DNA of 64,000 bases from Anaerovorax odorimutans (GCA_016841185.1 JAENZQ010000011.1:47022-111021); one strand, 5' to 3'; positions 44,794-53,272 are shown, counted from the first letter of the stretch. A program made the numbers and translations. The notes: a model not told the origin generated them from the letters alone.

Positions 44794-44917
44794 TGAAATA
44801 TATATTACTTTTAGGATGCTTCCAATTCTTCCTTTGTGTGACTGTCCATTAACATTACCTCTGATTATTTTAACATGAAATGTCTCGACCCTCGTTGATA
44901 GTCCAAACATTATATAC

Positions 44918-45796
44918 TTAATGCTCTTTTTTCTTTACTGGAATCCAGATTTCACTTCTATACTTTGGGTTTTTAGTGTCCTGGCTCTCATTCCACAATA
45001 TTTCGGGACCTGGGACTGCCTCATATCCCGATGATGGAAACCACTCCGAGTATATCCTGCCCCACACATTTTGAAGCGTCTCTGGGAATGGCCCAATAGA
45101 TTCAAATACTGCCCAGGTACTATCATCAATTTTTAACACATCAAATTCTGCAGTTTCATTACTTGATGTTGCTACTCCAATGTAATGATCCAATTCTCCT
45201 TTTTCGTCAATTCTCCCTTCTGAAAAATTAGTGGAAGCACTAATAATCCCTGTCGGTTCTACATTTGAAATTGATTTTAATTGCTTAATAGCCTCTGGAG
45301 TTAAAAGTTCCGTCATTTTTGCAATCTCCGGATTGACACCTTCAAAAATAATGGGAACTCTCTTCTTAAACCCAACCAACTTAAATGACTCTTTTTCTAC
45401 GATGCGATAGTTCATTTCACATCCTCCTTTTATTGATAATTGAAAGGTCATTTTAGGATAAGCTTTTAATTGTGTATTCTCACTCCTTGCTTCAGAAGGG
45501 AGAATGCCATGCATAGAATGAAAAGCACGTGAGAATGAATCAGCAGAACCATAGCCGTACTTTACAGCAACATCGATTATTCTCAAATCTCTATCTTTCA
45601 AATCAAGTGCAGCAAGTGTTAGTCTTCTTCTCCGGATATATTCCGACAAACTAATGCCTGATAAAAAAGAAAACATCCGCTTAAAATGATACTCTGAACA
45701 GTAAGCAATTTTAGAAATTTTACTATAATCGATATCTTCAGTTAAGTGCTCTTCGATGTATGCCAATGCATTATTCATACTACTTAAAGTATCCAT
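44918..45796 (-). CDS. AraC-family regulator with GyrI-like effector domain
   Basis: 292 residues from ATG 45796 with GAGG 7 nt upstream. Two AraC helix-turn-helices occupy residues ~8-105 ([13 protein letters not shown], then [11 protein letters not shown]). A GyrI-like/SRPBCC effector-binding domain (~130-290) ends the protein ([26 protein letters not shown]). This is the Rob/BmrR-like combination, in which the C-terminal domain binds hydrophobic drugs. It lies between a PadR/ABC cluster and the rifampin transferase gene, which suits a drug-response regulator. Targets unknown. Confidence 0.9.
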   Translation of the reverse strand: MDTLSSMNNALAYIEEHLTEDIDYSKISKIAYCSEYHFKRMFSFLSGISLSEYIRRRRLTLAALDLKDRDLRIIDVAVKYGYGSADSFSRAFHSMHGILPSEARSENTQLKAYPKMTFQLSIKGGCEMNYRIVEKESFKLVGFKKRVPIIFEGVNPEIAKMTELLTPEAIKQLKSISNVEPTGIISASTNFSEGRIDEKGELDHYIGVATSSNETAEFDVLKIDDSTWAVFESIGPFPETLQNVWGRIYSEWFPSSGYEAVPGPEILWNESQDTKNPKYRSEIWIPVKKKEH

Positions 45797-45932
45797 CAAA
45801 TAACCTCATTTCACCATCAATATTATCAAAGGATGCATTTTCTCATCCGACAATCTGTGCACAATAAAATCGACTATCTACTAATCTCTATCCACTTTTG
45901 CGTGCATATCCTATTTATCGACTATCACGTGA

Positions 45933-46364
45933 TCAGTCGTTAATAGCTTCGATACCGCGTCGTTTAAGCTCTTCAAGGTGATCTCTCATTTTCTGTAGCT
46001 GCTCTGGAGAGTGTCCTTCCCAGTCCAAGATTTCGCTCACTACTTTCAATGGCTGTCGGGTGCGGTATGACCTCGTTGGATTCCCAGGGAACTTTTTATC
46101 AGTCAGATTGGGGTCATCCTCAATGCAGCCGGTAGGCTCCACACGATATATCCGACCGGGTCCATCGCCCACTGCAAGTTCAGCTCCCCAAATAGCCGCA
46201 TCCATTGTGGCGGTCAGATAAACGTAGTTTGCCTTCTTTCGCTTCCCAAAATTTGAACTATAGCCGGGTTCCAACAAATCACCTGCCTTTAAATCGGCTT
46301 TTGTGCCGTGGTAGAAAGGTCCTTCGTCATTTGTATAAAGTTTTTTCTTATCTATCCCAATCAT
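45933..46364 (-). CDS. arr: NAD+-rifampin ADP-ribosyltransferase (Arr)
   Basis: 143 residues from ATG 46364 (AAGGAG 10 nt upstream; the ATG at 46373 is only 1 nt from that site). The sequence is characteristic of Arr: F-Y-H-G-T-K-A-D-L, then Y-V-Y-L-T-A-T-M-D-A-A-I-W-G-A-E-L-A, G-P-G-R-I-Y-R-V-E-P-T-G, and D-P-N-L-T-D-K-K-F-P-G-N-P-T-R-S-Y-R. Arr ADP-ribosylates rifamycins on the C23 hydroxyl and gives rifampin resistance; family length is about 140-150, so this copy is complete. Neighbours suggest an accessory resistance region. Activity against rifamycins is predicted from family only. Confidence 0.93.
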   Translation of the reverse strand: MIGIDKKKLYTNDEGPFYHGTKADLKAGDLLEPGYSSNFGKRKKANYVYLTATMDAAIWGAELAVGDGPGRIYRVEPTGCIEDDPNLTDKKFPGNPTRSYRTRQPLKVVSEILDWEGHSPEQLQKMRDHLEELKRRGIEAIND

Positions 46365-46395
46365 AATATTCATACTCCTTATATTAAATTATGGC

Positions 46396-46521
46396 TCAAT
46401 TAGGGAGAGGTTTGGTATCTAAAGCTCGGTTATTATTATTTCCCCAAAATTTTCTCCATTGCTTTTTCTTTTCTAATTCATCTATGAGCTTGTCAAGATA
46501 GCGAATTTGGGCATGATACAT
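46396..46521 (-). CDS. Possible small coiled-coil protein upstream of arr
   Basis: A 41-codon open frame opening with Y-H-A-Q-I-R-Y-L-D-K-L-I-D-E-L-E-K-K-K, then a basic/aromatic stretch. GGAGG abuts the ATG, which is too close for normal initiation, so it may be the remaining 3' end of a larger gene. It reads in the same direction as arr and stops about 30 nt before it. The rest of 46374-46640 shows nothing recognisable. Confidence 0.3.
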   Translation of the reverse strand: MYHAQIRYLDKLIDELEKKKQWRKFWGNNNNRALDTKPLPN

Positions 46522-46640
46522 CCTCCCTAAAAAAACTTGTATTTATTGCACTAAGAATAGTCGGGGCATTTTCATTTGATATTCATTTAGCCAGAAGCAG
46601 ATGACATTACATCCCCTTTTGCACCCTAAACGCTGATACT

Positions 46641-47078
46641 CTAACTCTCATCTCTATTCAATCCCCCTTTATATAACCTCAGCTTACTTTGGGCTCGAAT
46701 ATAAAGAATATAATCGGTTACATTGGCTATGAAAACAATGCCAAGGACAATCCATAGTATTGGTAAAAACTCATTTATCTCTTCCATCTTACCGTTCGTT
46801 ATAATAAAGGAAAAGAGCATGATACATACCGTGATAAACAAAGCAATGGTATTATTTATTAAAAAGTAATTTTTTGCGTTTGCATAGCTAATCGGGAGTT
46901 TAGAGGTTACCCATTCTGTAATGAGGCCAATTATAAATCCTATGCTTCCGCTACTCAACAATACCAGAAACCTAAAGGATGCCGTGGCATCGACATTGTG
47001 ATCAAATTGCAGAATTATGCCGATGAGAACACCCAGAAAAAACGATTTGATGACATTTTGAAAATGAAGCTTCTCCAT
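46641..47078 (-). CDS. DUF3021 family membrane protein
   Basis: 145 residues with four hydrophobic segments (~10-25, ~35-57, ~70-92, ~105-128) and a basic C-terminus; ATG 47078 with AGGAGG 6 nt upstream. DUF3021 proteins are usually encoded next to LytTR regulators, as here, 10 nt downstream of one. They are thought to modulate the regulator at the membrane, but the mechanism is not established for most. It is last in the operon with the LytTR protein and a serine hydrolase. Confidence 0.85.
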   Translation of the reverse strand: MEKLHFQNVIKSFFLGVLIGIILQFDHNVDATASFRFLVLLSSGSIGFIIGLITEWVTSKLPISYANAKNYFLINNTIALFITVCIMLFSFIITNGKMEEINEFLPILWIVLGIVFIANVTDYILYIRAQSKLRLYKGGLNRDES

Positions 47079-47088
47079 CGTGACCCTC

Positions 47089-47628
47089 CTATATCTTCAA
47101 TGTACTTCTGAGCCTTTTTGAGTACATTTTTGAGACTTCCAATTCGGCGCCGTTAACCATCCTAAGCACATATCTTGAATTGAACCACGGAATAATTTCT
47201 TTTACATGCAACAAATTAATCAGCTGGGATTTATTTGCTCGTATAAAGCCCTTTTCGGTCCATAACGTTTCATAATACTGTAAAGTTTCTTTCATACGAT
47301 ACTCATGTGACACTGTGTGGGCCACAATACAATCGGAACTCGCTTCCAAATATAAAATATCCTTTGGTTCAATCACGGCGTATTTATTTTCTCTTAAGCC
47401 TGTAACAGTATCCTTTTGCAAACCATTTCCAATACCTGAGGTCAACAGTTTCACCGCATCCATGTAATCAATGGCATCAAAAACAATGCATAGCTTATCA
47501 TCCGGTATCGCGTAACCTCTTTCAACCAATACCAATTCACACTCTGTATCATCCATATCAATATAATATTTGGAAAGCTCTGCTTTCAGTTTTTCGCAAA
47601 CTTTGTTTGAACATACCAATTGAATCAT
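47089..47628 (-). CDS. LytTR-family DNA-binding regulator without receiver domain
   Basis: 179 residues; ATG 47628 with AGGAGA upstream. The C-terminal ~95 residues are a LytTR domain (I-E-P-K-D-I-L-Y-L-E-A-S-S-D-C-I-V-A-H-T; F-I-R-A-N-K-S-Q-L-I-N-L-L-H-V-K-E-I-I-P). The N-terminal ~85 residues lack a receiver-type phosphoacceptor pattern, so this is not a classical response regulator. With DUF3021 downstream it forms the known LytTR regulatory system type, where a membrane partner inhibits the regulator. A tandem 9-bp repeat spaced 21 bp apart upstream of the operon (48909-48938) fits LytTR binding geometry and suggests autoregulation. Confidence 0.88.
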   Translation of the reverse strand: MIQLVCSNKVCEKLKAELSKYYIDMDDTECELVLVERGYAIPDDKLCIVFDAIDYMDAVKLLTSGIGNGLQKDTVTGLRENKYAVIEPKDILYLEASSDCIVAHTVSHEYRMKETLQYYETLWTEKGFIRANKSQLINLLHVKEIIPWFNSRYVLRMVNGAELEVSKMYSKRLRSTLKI

Positions 47629-47652
47629 TGTCTCTCCTGAAACCTCAAACGT

Positions 47653-48834
47653 TTATTTAATCTCTATTCTGTCAAAAATCATCCTTATTTTGATTAATTC
47701 CTCAATGCTTTTTTCTTCAAACCCAAGAGATCCGAAATTGGCAATAAAATAGGTATCTTTTTCTGGATCGTAAAGCATATAGACACCTGTTGCCCCTATG
47801 CCCCCATAGATATCCGTCATCGAGCCTAACATCCAGGATATCTCACTAAAATTAAAATACATCATTCCCATACCATAATAAATGCCTTTATCGTATTTCT
47901 CCTTGAAATCCGTCATCTGCTGATACACTTCATCTGACAATAAATCGCCGCTTTCTAAGGCCATCATGAATGTTAATAAATCATCCATCGTCGTTACGAC
48001 CCCGCCGCCGGACCAATCCATCGATAATGCATTCTTGTCACGATAGTCGACTCCATCAATATAAACCTCAAGTATTTCTGTCGGTTCATTCTTGTAAAAC
48101 ATTAAATAACTGTCATCCATGCCCAAAGGTTCAAATATTCTTTCCTCAAGAATCTCAGAATAAGGCTTTTGTTCGATTGATTCCAGGATAAGCCCTAATA
48201 AAATATACCCTGTATCCGAGTAATGAAATCTTTCTCCTGGCTTTCCGACAGACCTTTGATGATTTCTTGTAAATGCAATTAAATCTCGTGGTGTAAACAT
48301 ACGGTTCGGATCCTCTTTGATTAATTCCAACATCGTTTTACCGTTCGTTACAGGACCCAGGAAGTAATCCCCGACACCAGAATTATGACGAAGCAACTGT
48401 TCAATCGTCACTTGATCACGATAATCCTTCCCATCTATAACAAATAAACCTTCCAGCGTTTCATCATCCAGCCAGTTGCTAATCCTATCATCAAAATGAA
48501 TCTTTTCTTCATCAACTAATAAACCATATATTGCCGCACACATCGTTTTACCGACACTAGCTGCATAAAACGGACTGTTCTTTTGGACTGGTTGTTCTGT
48601 AGACAGCTTTGTTGTTCCTACCACAAATTCTCCTAAATAACCCGTTTTATTTGAATAGATTGTCAACAATATACTCGATAAAGAATCATTCTTATCCAGT
48701 ACTTCAATTAAGTGTTTATAAATCGCTTCATTGACCTCCTCTTCAGATATTTGCCTGTTTGAGTAACCGAGAACCCCAAAGCCAATAACCACAAAACTTA
48801 TGATACCTATTAATATTTTAAATCTTAATTTCAT
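47653..48834 (-). CDS. Membrane-anchored serine hydrolase (class C beta-lactamase fold)
   Basis: 393 residues; ATG 48834 with AAAGGTGG 6 nt upstream. An N-terminal hydrophobic anchor (~5-25) precedes the hydrolase domain. Catalytic S93-V-G-K96, Y-S-D-T-G-Y as the second motif, and G-A-T-G-V-Y near the end. It is related to the 16681-17748 protein but extracellular by topology. It heads an operon with the LytTR regulator (24 nt gap) and DUF3021. Possible roles are D-amino peptide, lipid or peptidoglycan hydrolysis; the substrate is unknown. Confidence 0.88.
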   Translation of the reverse strand: MKLRFKILIGIISFVVIGFGVLGYSNRQISEEEVNEAIYKHLIEVLDKNDSLSSILLTIYSNKTGYLGEFVVGTTKLSTEQPVQKNSPFYAASVGKTMCAAIYGLLVDEEKIHFDDRISNWLDDETLEGLFVIDGKDYRDQVTIEQLLRHNSGVGDYFLGPVTNGKTMLELIKEDPNRMFTPRDLIAFTRNHQRSVGKPGERFHYSDTGYILLGLILESIEQKPYSEILEERIFEPLGMDDSYLMFYKNEPTEILEVYIDGVDYRDKNALSMDWSGGGVVTTMDDLLTFMMALESGDLLSDEVYQQMTDFKEKYDKGIYYGMGMMYFNFSEISWMLGSMTDIYGGIGATGVYMLYDPEKDTYFIANFGSLGFEEKSIEELIKIRMIFDRIEIK

Positions 48835-48908
48835 ATTTGACCACCTTTCTGTTGGGTAAACGTTAAATACATATTACTTCATAACTTTGAATACATATAG
48901 GTTTATCC

Positions 48909-48938
48909 GGTAAGTGGTCAGAATCAGAGGGTAAGTGT
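48909..48938. promoter_or_regulatory. Tandem LytTR-type binding site
   Basis: GGTAAGTGG (48909-48917) and GGTAAGTGT (48930-48938) are direct repeats with a 12-bp spacer, 21 bp start to start, i.e. two helical turns. LytTR proteins such as AgrA and ComE bind 9-bp direct repeats separated by 12-13 bp. It is 75-105 nt upstream of the serine hydrolase-LytTR-DUF3021 operon and also upstream of the divergent gene at 49072. Confidence 0.6.
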
Positions 48939-49071
48939 CTTTTTTTCAAACTCAAATGAATAGCAGATTAGGCGGTATCTTTTTGCATGCCATCCTCTTC
49001 AAGTAACGCTAATAATTAGCAAAGCGTATTATATATTAACAAAATTTAATTAAATAAAAAGGAGTATAAAA

Positions 49072-49572
49072 ATGCCTGCTTATCTATCTTATTACGGTAT
49101 CATTACTAGAATTGATGATTTTTGGACAGGAAGTACAATTCCTACGGGATGTTATAAACTGGTATCAATACAAATTGTTGATGGAAGTATTGTTAATTTC
49201 GTGGTGTCTCCGACGACTTACTTTGTAGATCACGAAACCCTGTATCCAGGAGATCCGGTAATCGCTTTTTACGATGCGATGGCCCCTGTCCCTTTAATCT
49301 ATCCGCCACAATATCAAGCAATTGTTATGGCAAAAGCAACCCGAGATAAGAATTTCAAAGTAGACTATTTTAACAGCCAACTGGTAAGCAGTGACGGTAA
49401 ATTGAAATTAAATATCAGTCCACTTACAAAAATGTTACTTGAAAACAATCAAGTCTTTACCGGTAATATCACAAACCGTAATCTGATTGTAGTATATGGT
49501 GTAACTACACGGAGCATTCCAGCTCAAACCACCCCATATAGCATTATTGTTATGTGTAGATATAATAACTAA
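49072..49572 (+). CDS. Conserved hypothetical protein
   Basis: 166 residues; ATG 49072 with AAGGAG 7 nt upstream. I do not recognise a named domain. It has no signal peptide or membrane segment, and is rich in beta-forming residues. Notable segments are V-N-F-V-V-S-P-T-T-Y-F-V-D, a D-P-V-I-A-F-Y-D loop, Q-A-I-V-M-A-K, and V-V-Y-G-V-T-T-R-S-I-P-A-Q-T-T-P. I recall similar proteins in Clostridia, sometimes fused to copper-amine-oxidase-N surface domains, but that is memory, not a search. It is a lone plus-strand gene divergent from the LytTR operon, so the tandem repeat between them could regulate both. A 13-bp palindrome (GCTAATAATTAGC, 49008-49020) precedes it. Confidence 0.75.
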   Translation: MPAYLSYYGIITRIDDFWTGSTIPTGCYKLVSIQIVDGSIVNFVVSPTTYFVDHETLYPGDPVIAFYDAMAPVPLIYPPQYQAIVMAKATRDKNFKVDYFNSQLVSSDGKLKLNISPLTKMLLENNQVFTGNITNRNLIVVYGVTTRSIPAQTTPYSIIVMCRYNN

Positions 49573-49649
49573 AAGCCCTTTTTAACATATGCCCCACTTT
49601 TTACGTCTGTGGCACCCGATGCCACTCCATAGATTACAGGCCAGTCAGC

Positions 49650-49690
49650 GGGACAAGAGGACAGGTTCATTGTCTCTGTCCTCTTGTCCC
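49650..49690. repeat. Perfect REP palindrome
   Basis: Perfect 15-bp arms, GGGACAAGAGGACAG (49650-49664) and its complement (49676-49690), with an 11-nt GTTCATTGTCT loop. It lies 34 nt past the stop of the DUF3795 gene and may also act as its terminator. It is the best-preserved member of the family. Confidence 0.85.
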
Positions 49691-49723
49691 TCTCTAATCG
49701 ACTCTCTACCATTAGAAAAACAT

Positions 49724-50245
49724 TCATCTTCCAGATAATGCTTTTTCTATTGTTTCTTTATTTCTCTCTACAAAATTATTCCCGTGAACGGTACCGCATT
49801 TTCTGCATTTTAGATCATAAGCAGAATTTATTTCTCCACATGCTTTACATGAATAATCTTCCCTCATTTTTTCATACCATTTCTCAAGTCCTTTTTCCTT
49901 TAAACATGCCAGCGAATCAAACAGCTCTAATCTATGGGGTGCTTGTTTTTGAAAATTTATAATTTCTTCACAGGGATATTTTTCACATTGCACACAAAAA
50001 TCAACACCCCTTTCTTTTGCACATTTTTTCATCATACAAGTCCTGCAATAAGCTGCTGAAAGTACATTTGAACGACAACCTTCACATTTCATGTCATCAA
50101 TACTTAGACCGAAACTATTTGCAATATATTTTAATCGTTCATGGTCTTCTTTAGTGGCTATATAGGCAGTACATCCAAGGCAATACAAACCGCATACTCC
50201 GGCAGTCTTAATATCCTGCTCCTTATTCTGATAATTATTTTCCAT
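49724..50245 (-). CDS. DUF3795 zinc-ribbon protein
   Basis: 173 residues; ATG 50245 with AAGGAGG 8 nt upstream. Cys-rich: C-G-L-Y-C-L-G-C, C-E-G-C-R, C-R-T-C, C-V-Q-C-E-K-Y-P-C, then a C-terminal zinc ribbon (C-K-A-C-G ... C-R-K-C-G). DUF3795 proteins are presumed metal-binding; function unknown. It follows an ECF sigma gene by 72 nt, probably in the same operon. A fragment of a second copy with the same downstream REP is at 4058-4155. Confidence 0.87.
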   Translation of the reverse strand: MENNYQNKEQDIKTAGVCGLYCLGCTAYIATKEDHERLKYIANSFGLSIDDMKCEGCRSNVLSAAYCRTCMMKKCAKERGVDFCVQCEKYPCEEIINFQKQAPHRLELFDSLACLKEKGLEKWYEKMREDYSCKACGEINSAYDLKCRKCGTVHGNNFVERNKETIEKALSGR

Positions 50246-50317
50246 AAATAAATCCTCCTTTTTTTATTTATAAGTTTGACTGTCATAGGAGGAAAAGGTT
50301 ACAAAAAGTTTTAAGAT

Positions 50318-51088
50318 TCAAGATATTATTTGCCATTCTTTATTTTTAATGCCTTCTTTTATTCTTTGTACTATTACTTCATCCATAGTTTCCTGATAAA
50401 TAGCCTGATAAATATTACGTAAATTACGAAGCTTAACAAGTTCCTCTATAGATTGTTGTATAACAGGATTTTCAACCTGGAACAGCCAGCCTTGTTCCTT
50501 TCCAAAACGAACCCACTGATTACAGTGACATGGGTTTGACTTTTTCATGAGCCCACATCTATTTTCCATATAATCGAACCACCTTTTTTTAGCTCTGTAT
50601 AGTGTCGTTTTTACAGTACTTAAAGAACATCCCAGAATTTCAGCAACTACTTTATGAGGCAACCCAATAGTTATAGCCAGACAAAAGACTTTCCTCTGGT
50701 TTATAGGCAAATATTCTGTCAGACAGTAAAGACACTTGATTGTTACTTCCTTTGCAAGGAGTTCTGTTTCAGGGTTATTATCGGGATTTGTATCAATAAT
50801 ATCTTCTATACCATAGCCAAAATCCTCTGTCAGCATCTGTAGCAGCGTTTTATTTCTTTCTTTCATGTAATCATTGGCAACATTTACGGTAATGCGGTAT
50901 ATCCATGTAAAAAAGGAGCTTTCTTTTCGAAAACAGTCAAATGATCTAAAAGCCCTGAAAAACGCTTCCTGAGTTATTTCTTCAGCATCGCTTGTATTGC
51001 CTGTAAGTGCAAGGGCCAGTCGATACACTTTATTAAGGTTTTCATTATATAATTGTTCAAATTGTTCGTTAAGATTAATAGACAACAA
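50318..51088 (-). CDS. ECF-type RNA polymerase sigma factor
   Basis: About 256 residues. Sigma region 2 is clear (A-E-E-I-T-Q-E-A-F-F-R-A-F, then T-W-I-Y-R-I-T-V-N-V-A), as is region 4 (V-A-E-I-L-G-C-S-L-S-T-V-K-T-T-L-Y-R-A-K-K). A C-terminal extension of ~75 residues carries a C-H-C sequence. The start is uncertain: TTG 51088 has AAAAGG 7 nt upstream, while GTG 51094 is only 1 nt from it. No anti-sigma gene is adjacent; the DUF3795 zinc-ribbon protein downstream could play that role, as zinc-binding anti-sigmas exist, but this is speculation. A REP lies 60 nt upstream. Confidence 0.88.
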   Translation of the reverse strand: MLSINLNEQFEQLYNENLNKVYRLALALTGNTSDAEEITQEAFFRAFRSFDCFRKESSFFTWIYRITVNVANDYMKERNKTLLQMLTEDFGYGIEDIIDTNPDNNPETELLAKEVTIKCLYCLTEYLPINQRKVFCLAITIGLPHKVVAEILGCSLSTVKTTLYRAKKRWFDYMENRCGLMKKSNPCHCNQWVRFGKEQGWLFQVENPVIQQSIEELVKLRNLRNIYQAIYQETMDEVIVQRIKEGIKNKEWQIIS

Positions 51089-51147
51089 ACCCACACCTTT
51101 TCTTAATACCTGTTATTGATATGATTATATCACTTACACAAAGAAAG

Positions 51148-51170
51148 GGACAGGTTCACTGTCCCTGTCC
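51148..51170. repeat. REP palindrome
   Basis: GGGACAGGTTCACTGTCCCT, then GTCC: GGGACA pairs with TGTCCC. It bounds one side of the RAYT remnant at 51195. Confidence 0.75.
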
Positions 51171-51194
51171 GTAGATAATTTAACTCATTATTCT

Positions 51195-51400
51195 CTATGC
51201 CCTGTCAATAATACTTTTCTATATCCCTGTTATTCTGGATAACTGCCTTATGGAAACACCACCATTGGATCTAACTGCTCTAATTATTTTATCCCTTTTA
51301 CATTTTCCCTGATGCTGTAGATCACTAATATTATTCACCCCTGCCGCAGCGAAATTCCATTTACACCTTTGTCTGTTTTTGCACTCTTTTTTGAATTACT
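51195..51400 (-). pseudogene. RAYT C-terminal fragment
   Basis: The minus strand encodes V-N-N-I-S-D-L-Q-H-Q-G-K-C-K-R-D-K-I-I-R and then G-V-S-I-R-Q-L-S-R-I-T-G-I, a nonsense codon, K-S-I-I-D-R-A and the final stop. It matches the C-terminal helix-turn-helix of RAYT. The N-terminal catalytic part is missing. The same fragment, without the nonsense codon, is at 63655-63860. Confidence 0.8.
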
Positions 51401-51410
51401 TCTCAAATAC

Positions 51411-51436
51411 TGATGTGCCAAAATTGCTCCGTCCCC
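51411..51436. repeat. RAYT-associated terminal sequence, second type
   Basis: TGATGTGCCAAAATTGCTCC followed by GTCCCC. The same sequence is at 63898-63923 and inverted at 61524-61550. It bounds the other side of the RAYT fragment and is 21 nt past the stop of the cysteine desulfidase gene. Confidence 0.7.
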
Positions 51437-51457
51437 TTCCGTCTCACGTCCCCTGTC

Positions 51458-52753
51458 TTAACCATGTGAAATTTTAACATCAGACTTCCCAATCATCATA
51501 TTTAAGATCTCTATATCCGTTTCCTTCATGCCTATTCTGCCAAGCCTTCCAATATTATTTAAAGTAGATTCCACATCGTCCATGACAATCCCTTCGCCGC
51601 TACTAAAATTATTTCCTCTCAAAGCCATGTTACTGGCCATAATGGCAGCATCTACTGATACGGAAACTTTAGCCGCGCAAGATGGCTTCGCGCCGTCGCA
51701 AATCATTCCGGAAGCAATTGCTACTGTATTGCTTACTGCATTTCCTATCTGATCTCTCGTTCCGCCCATGAGATACGTAATCCCGGCACTGCTTCCTGCT
51801 CCTGCACTTACAGCTCCGCAGAATGCTGAAAGGCTGCCGATATCATCCTTGATATGGATAGCGACAAGATTACTTAAGATCAGAGCTTTGTATAGCTGTT
51901 CTTTGCTGCATTTCAATTCCTTGGCATACTCAACCACAGGTATCGAAACAGTAATCCCCTGATTCCCGCTTCCCGAGTTGATCACTACAGCTAAATCACT
52001 TCCGCTCATTCTTGCGTCTGCTCCTGATGCAGCCATTGCCTTCGCACGTGTTGCTACATCATCACCGTATATTTCCAACAGTTGCTTTCCGGTATTGGCA
52101 CCATATTGTTTTTTTAGTCCCTCCTCGGCAATAAGTGTATTGCATCTGATCTGAGTATCCAGTAAATCCGACAATTCTTCCACTTTCGCAGCGTCTGTAA
52201 AATTCAGAATCCCCTCTATACTCATAAAACTTCGCTTATTCATGTTTTCTTCTTTATTAAGAGTATAGTGCTTATATAATAGCTTTTTGTCATTTTTTTC
52301 TATATTAACGATATTCGTATGCTTGTCTAATATCTCTACTTTTACAACATCATCTTTATTTTCCGCAATAATACATATATATAGGTTTGCAACGCCCTCT
52401 GCCAATTTGACACTACAAAAATCCGATTTTACAAGTTTTCTGGATTCTTCGATTTGTTCTTCTGTAATTTCCGTAAGTACTTCTAACTTTCTTTCGGGAC
52501 TTCCTCCCAAAGCACCTAAAATAACCGCAACTTCAATGCCCTTTTGGTTCCCGGAATTCGGTACGGTTACACCCTTAACATTCTTAATAATATTCCCGCT
52601 GCAGACAGCAGTTATCTTTTCGGGGAATGCTTCCAGTTCTTTTCTGGCCACAGCACTTGCATAAGCCAATGCTATCGGTTCTGTACAACCCAAAGCCATT
52701 ACCAGTTCTTCTTTTAATACCTCTACATATTTTTCATAAATATTTTTATCCAT
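51458..52753 (-). CDS. L-cysteine desulfidase family protein (CdsB/CyuA/UPF0597)
   Basis: About 431 residues from ATG 52753 (GGAGAG upstream; an ATG at 52765 lies before that site). Family signature G-C-T-E-P near the N-terminus, C-N-T-L, and C-D-G-A-K-P-S-C-A-A-K give the cysteines that hold the oxygen-sensitive [4Fe-4S] cluster. CdsB-type enzymes convert L-cysteine to pyruvate, ammonia and sulfide; relatives act as L-serine dehydratases, so substrate choice is not certain. It is last in the sigma54-linked operon, 21 nt after the unknown 165-aa gene. The thiazoline hydrolase family gene in the same operon supports cysteine as its substrate. Confidence 0.9.
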   Translation of the reverse strand: MDKNIYEKYVEVLKEELVMALGCTEPIALAYASAVARKELEAFPEKITAVCSGNIIKNVKGVTVPNSGNQKGIEVAVILGALGGSPERKLEVLTEITEEQIEESRKLVKSDFCSVKLAEGVANLYICIIAENKDDVVKVEILDKHTNIVNIEKNDKKLLYKHYTLNKEENMNKRSFMSIEGILNFTDAAKVEELSDLLDTQIRCNTLIAEEGLKKQYGANTGKQLLEIYGDDVATRAKAMAASGADARMSGSDLAVVINSGSGNQGITVSIPVVEYAKELKCSKEQLYKALILSNLVAIHIKDDIGSLSAFCGAVSAGAGSSAGITYLMGGTRDQIGNAVSNTVAIASGMICDGAKPSCAAKVSVSVDAAIMASNMALRGNNFSSGEGIVMDDVESTLNNIGRLGRIGMKETDIEILNMMIGKSDVKISHG

Positions 52754-52774
52754 GTCTCTCTCCATCCATATATG

Positions 52775-53272
52775 TCAAATATTATATTTCCCTGTTGCCG
52801 CATTTATAAGTATACCCTCCTGTTTATCGTTAGGCACAAATTTACATGACCAGTATGGAAGATGTACTTCTTCTATTCCTATTTCTTCTAAATCAGGGCG
52901 CTTAAGAAGATAGTTTTTTAAAATAAATTTCTCAATAAAATCCGCCTTTTTCTCCTGAAGATCTTCAAGCGTGTGCACACTCTCAAAAACGATATCATCG
53001 GAAACTGTCATTATATTTGTTTCAGGAATATTGGCCGTCAGCCCTCCCTTATCCATGACGGAATCATAATAGACCACATAACCGGTTTTCTTGGGCTTGA
53101 AAGGTGTTCTTGCCGCATAAGCCATCATTTTTATAAAGTATATTTTCTTATAACATAGTTCTGCTTTCACAACTATGGGTTCAATTTTCAGTCTTCTGGC
53201 CTTCTTTTCCGCTAAAGCAGTCGCACGTTCCCTGGATATTAATTTTTTATTAACAGCAACCTTGATTTCCAC
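52775..53272 (-). CDS. Unknown protein of the thiazoline/cysteine operon
   Basis: 165 residues from GTG 53272 (AAGGTG 8 nt upstream). I do not recognise a family. It is alpha/beta in character, with a basic N-terminus (R-E-R-A-T-A-L-A-E-K-K-A-R-R), a K-K-T-G-Y-V-V-Y-Y-D-S segment, an acidic middle, and an aromatic C-terminus (H-L-P-Y-W-S-C-K-F, then I-N-A-A-T-G-K). No signal peptide or membrane segment. It lies between the symporter and the cysteine desulfidase, and is probably co-transcribed, so it may belong to the same pathway. Confidence 0.75.
   Translation of the reverse strand: MEIKVAVNKKLISRERATALAEKKARRLKIEPIVVKAELCYKKIYFIKMMAYAARTPFKPKKTGYVVYYDSVMDKGGLTANIPETNIMTVSDDIVFESVHTLEDLQEKKADFIEKFILKNYLLKRPDLEEIGIEEVHLPYWSCKFVPNDKQEGILINAATGKYNI

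Noticed and set aside
45925..45932. TCACGTGA palindrome downstream of arr
   Set aside because: Only 8 bp, no T-run, and no pairing gene to regulate; not distinguishable from chance.
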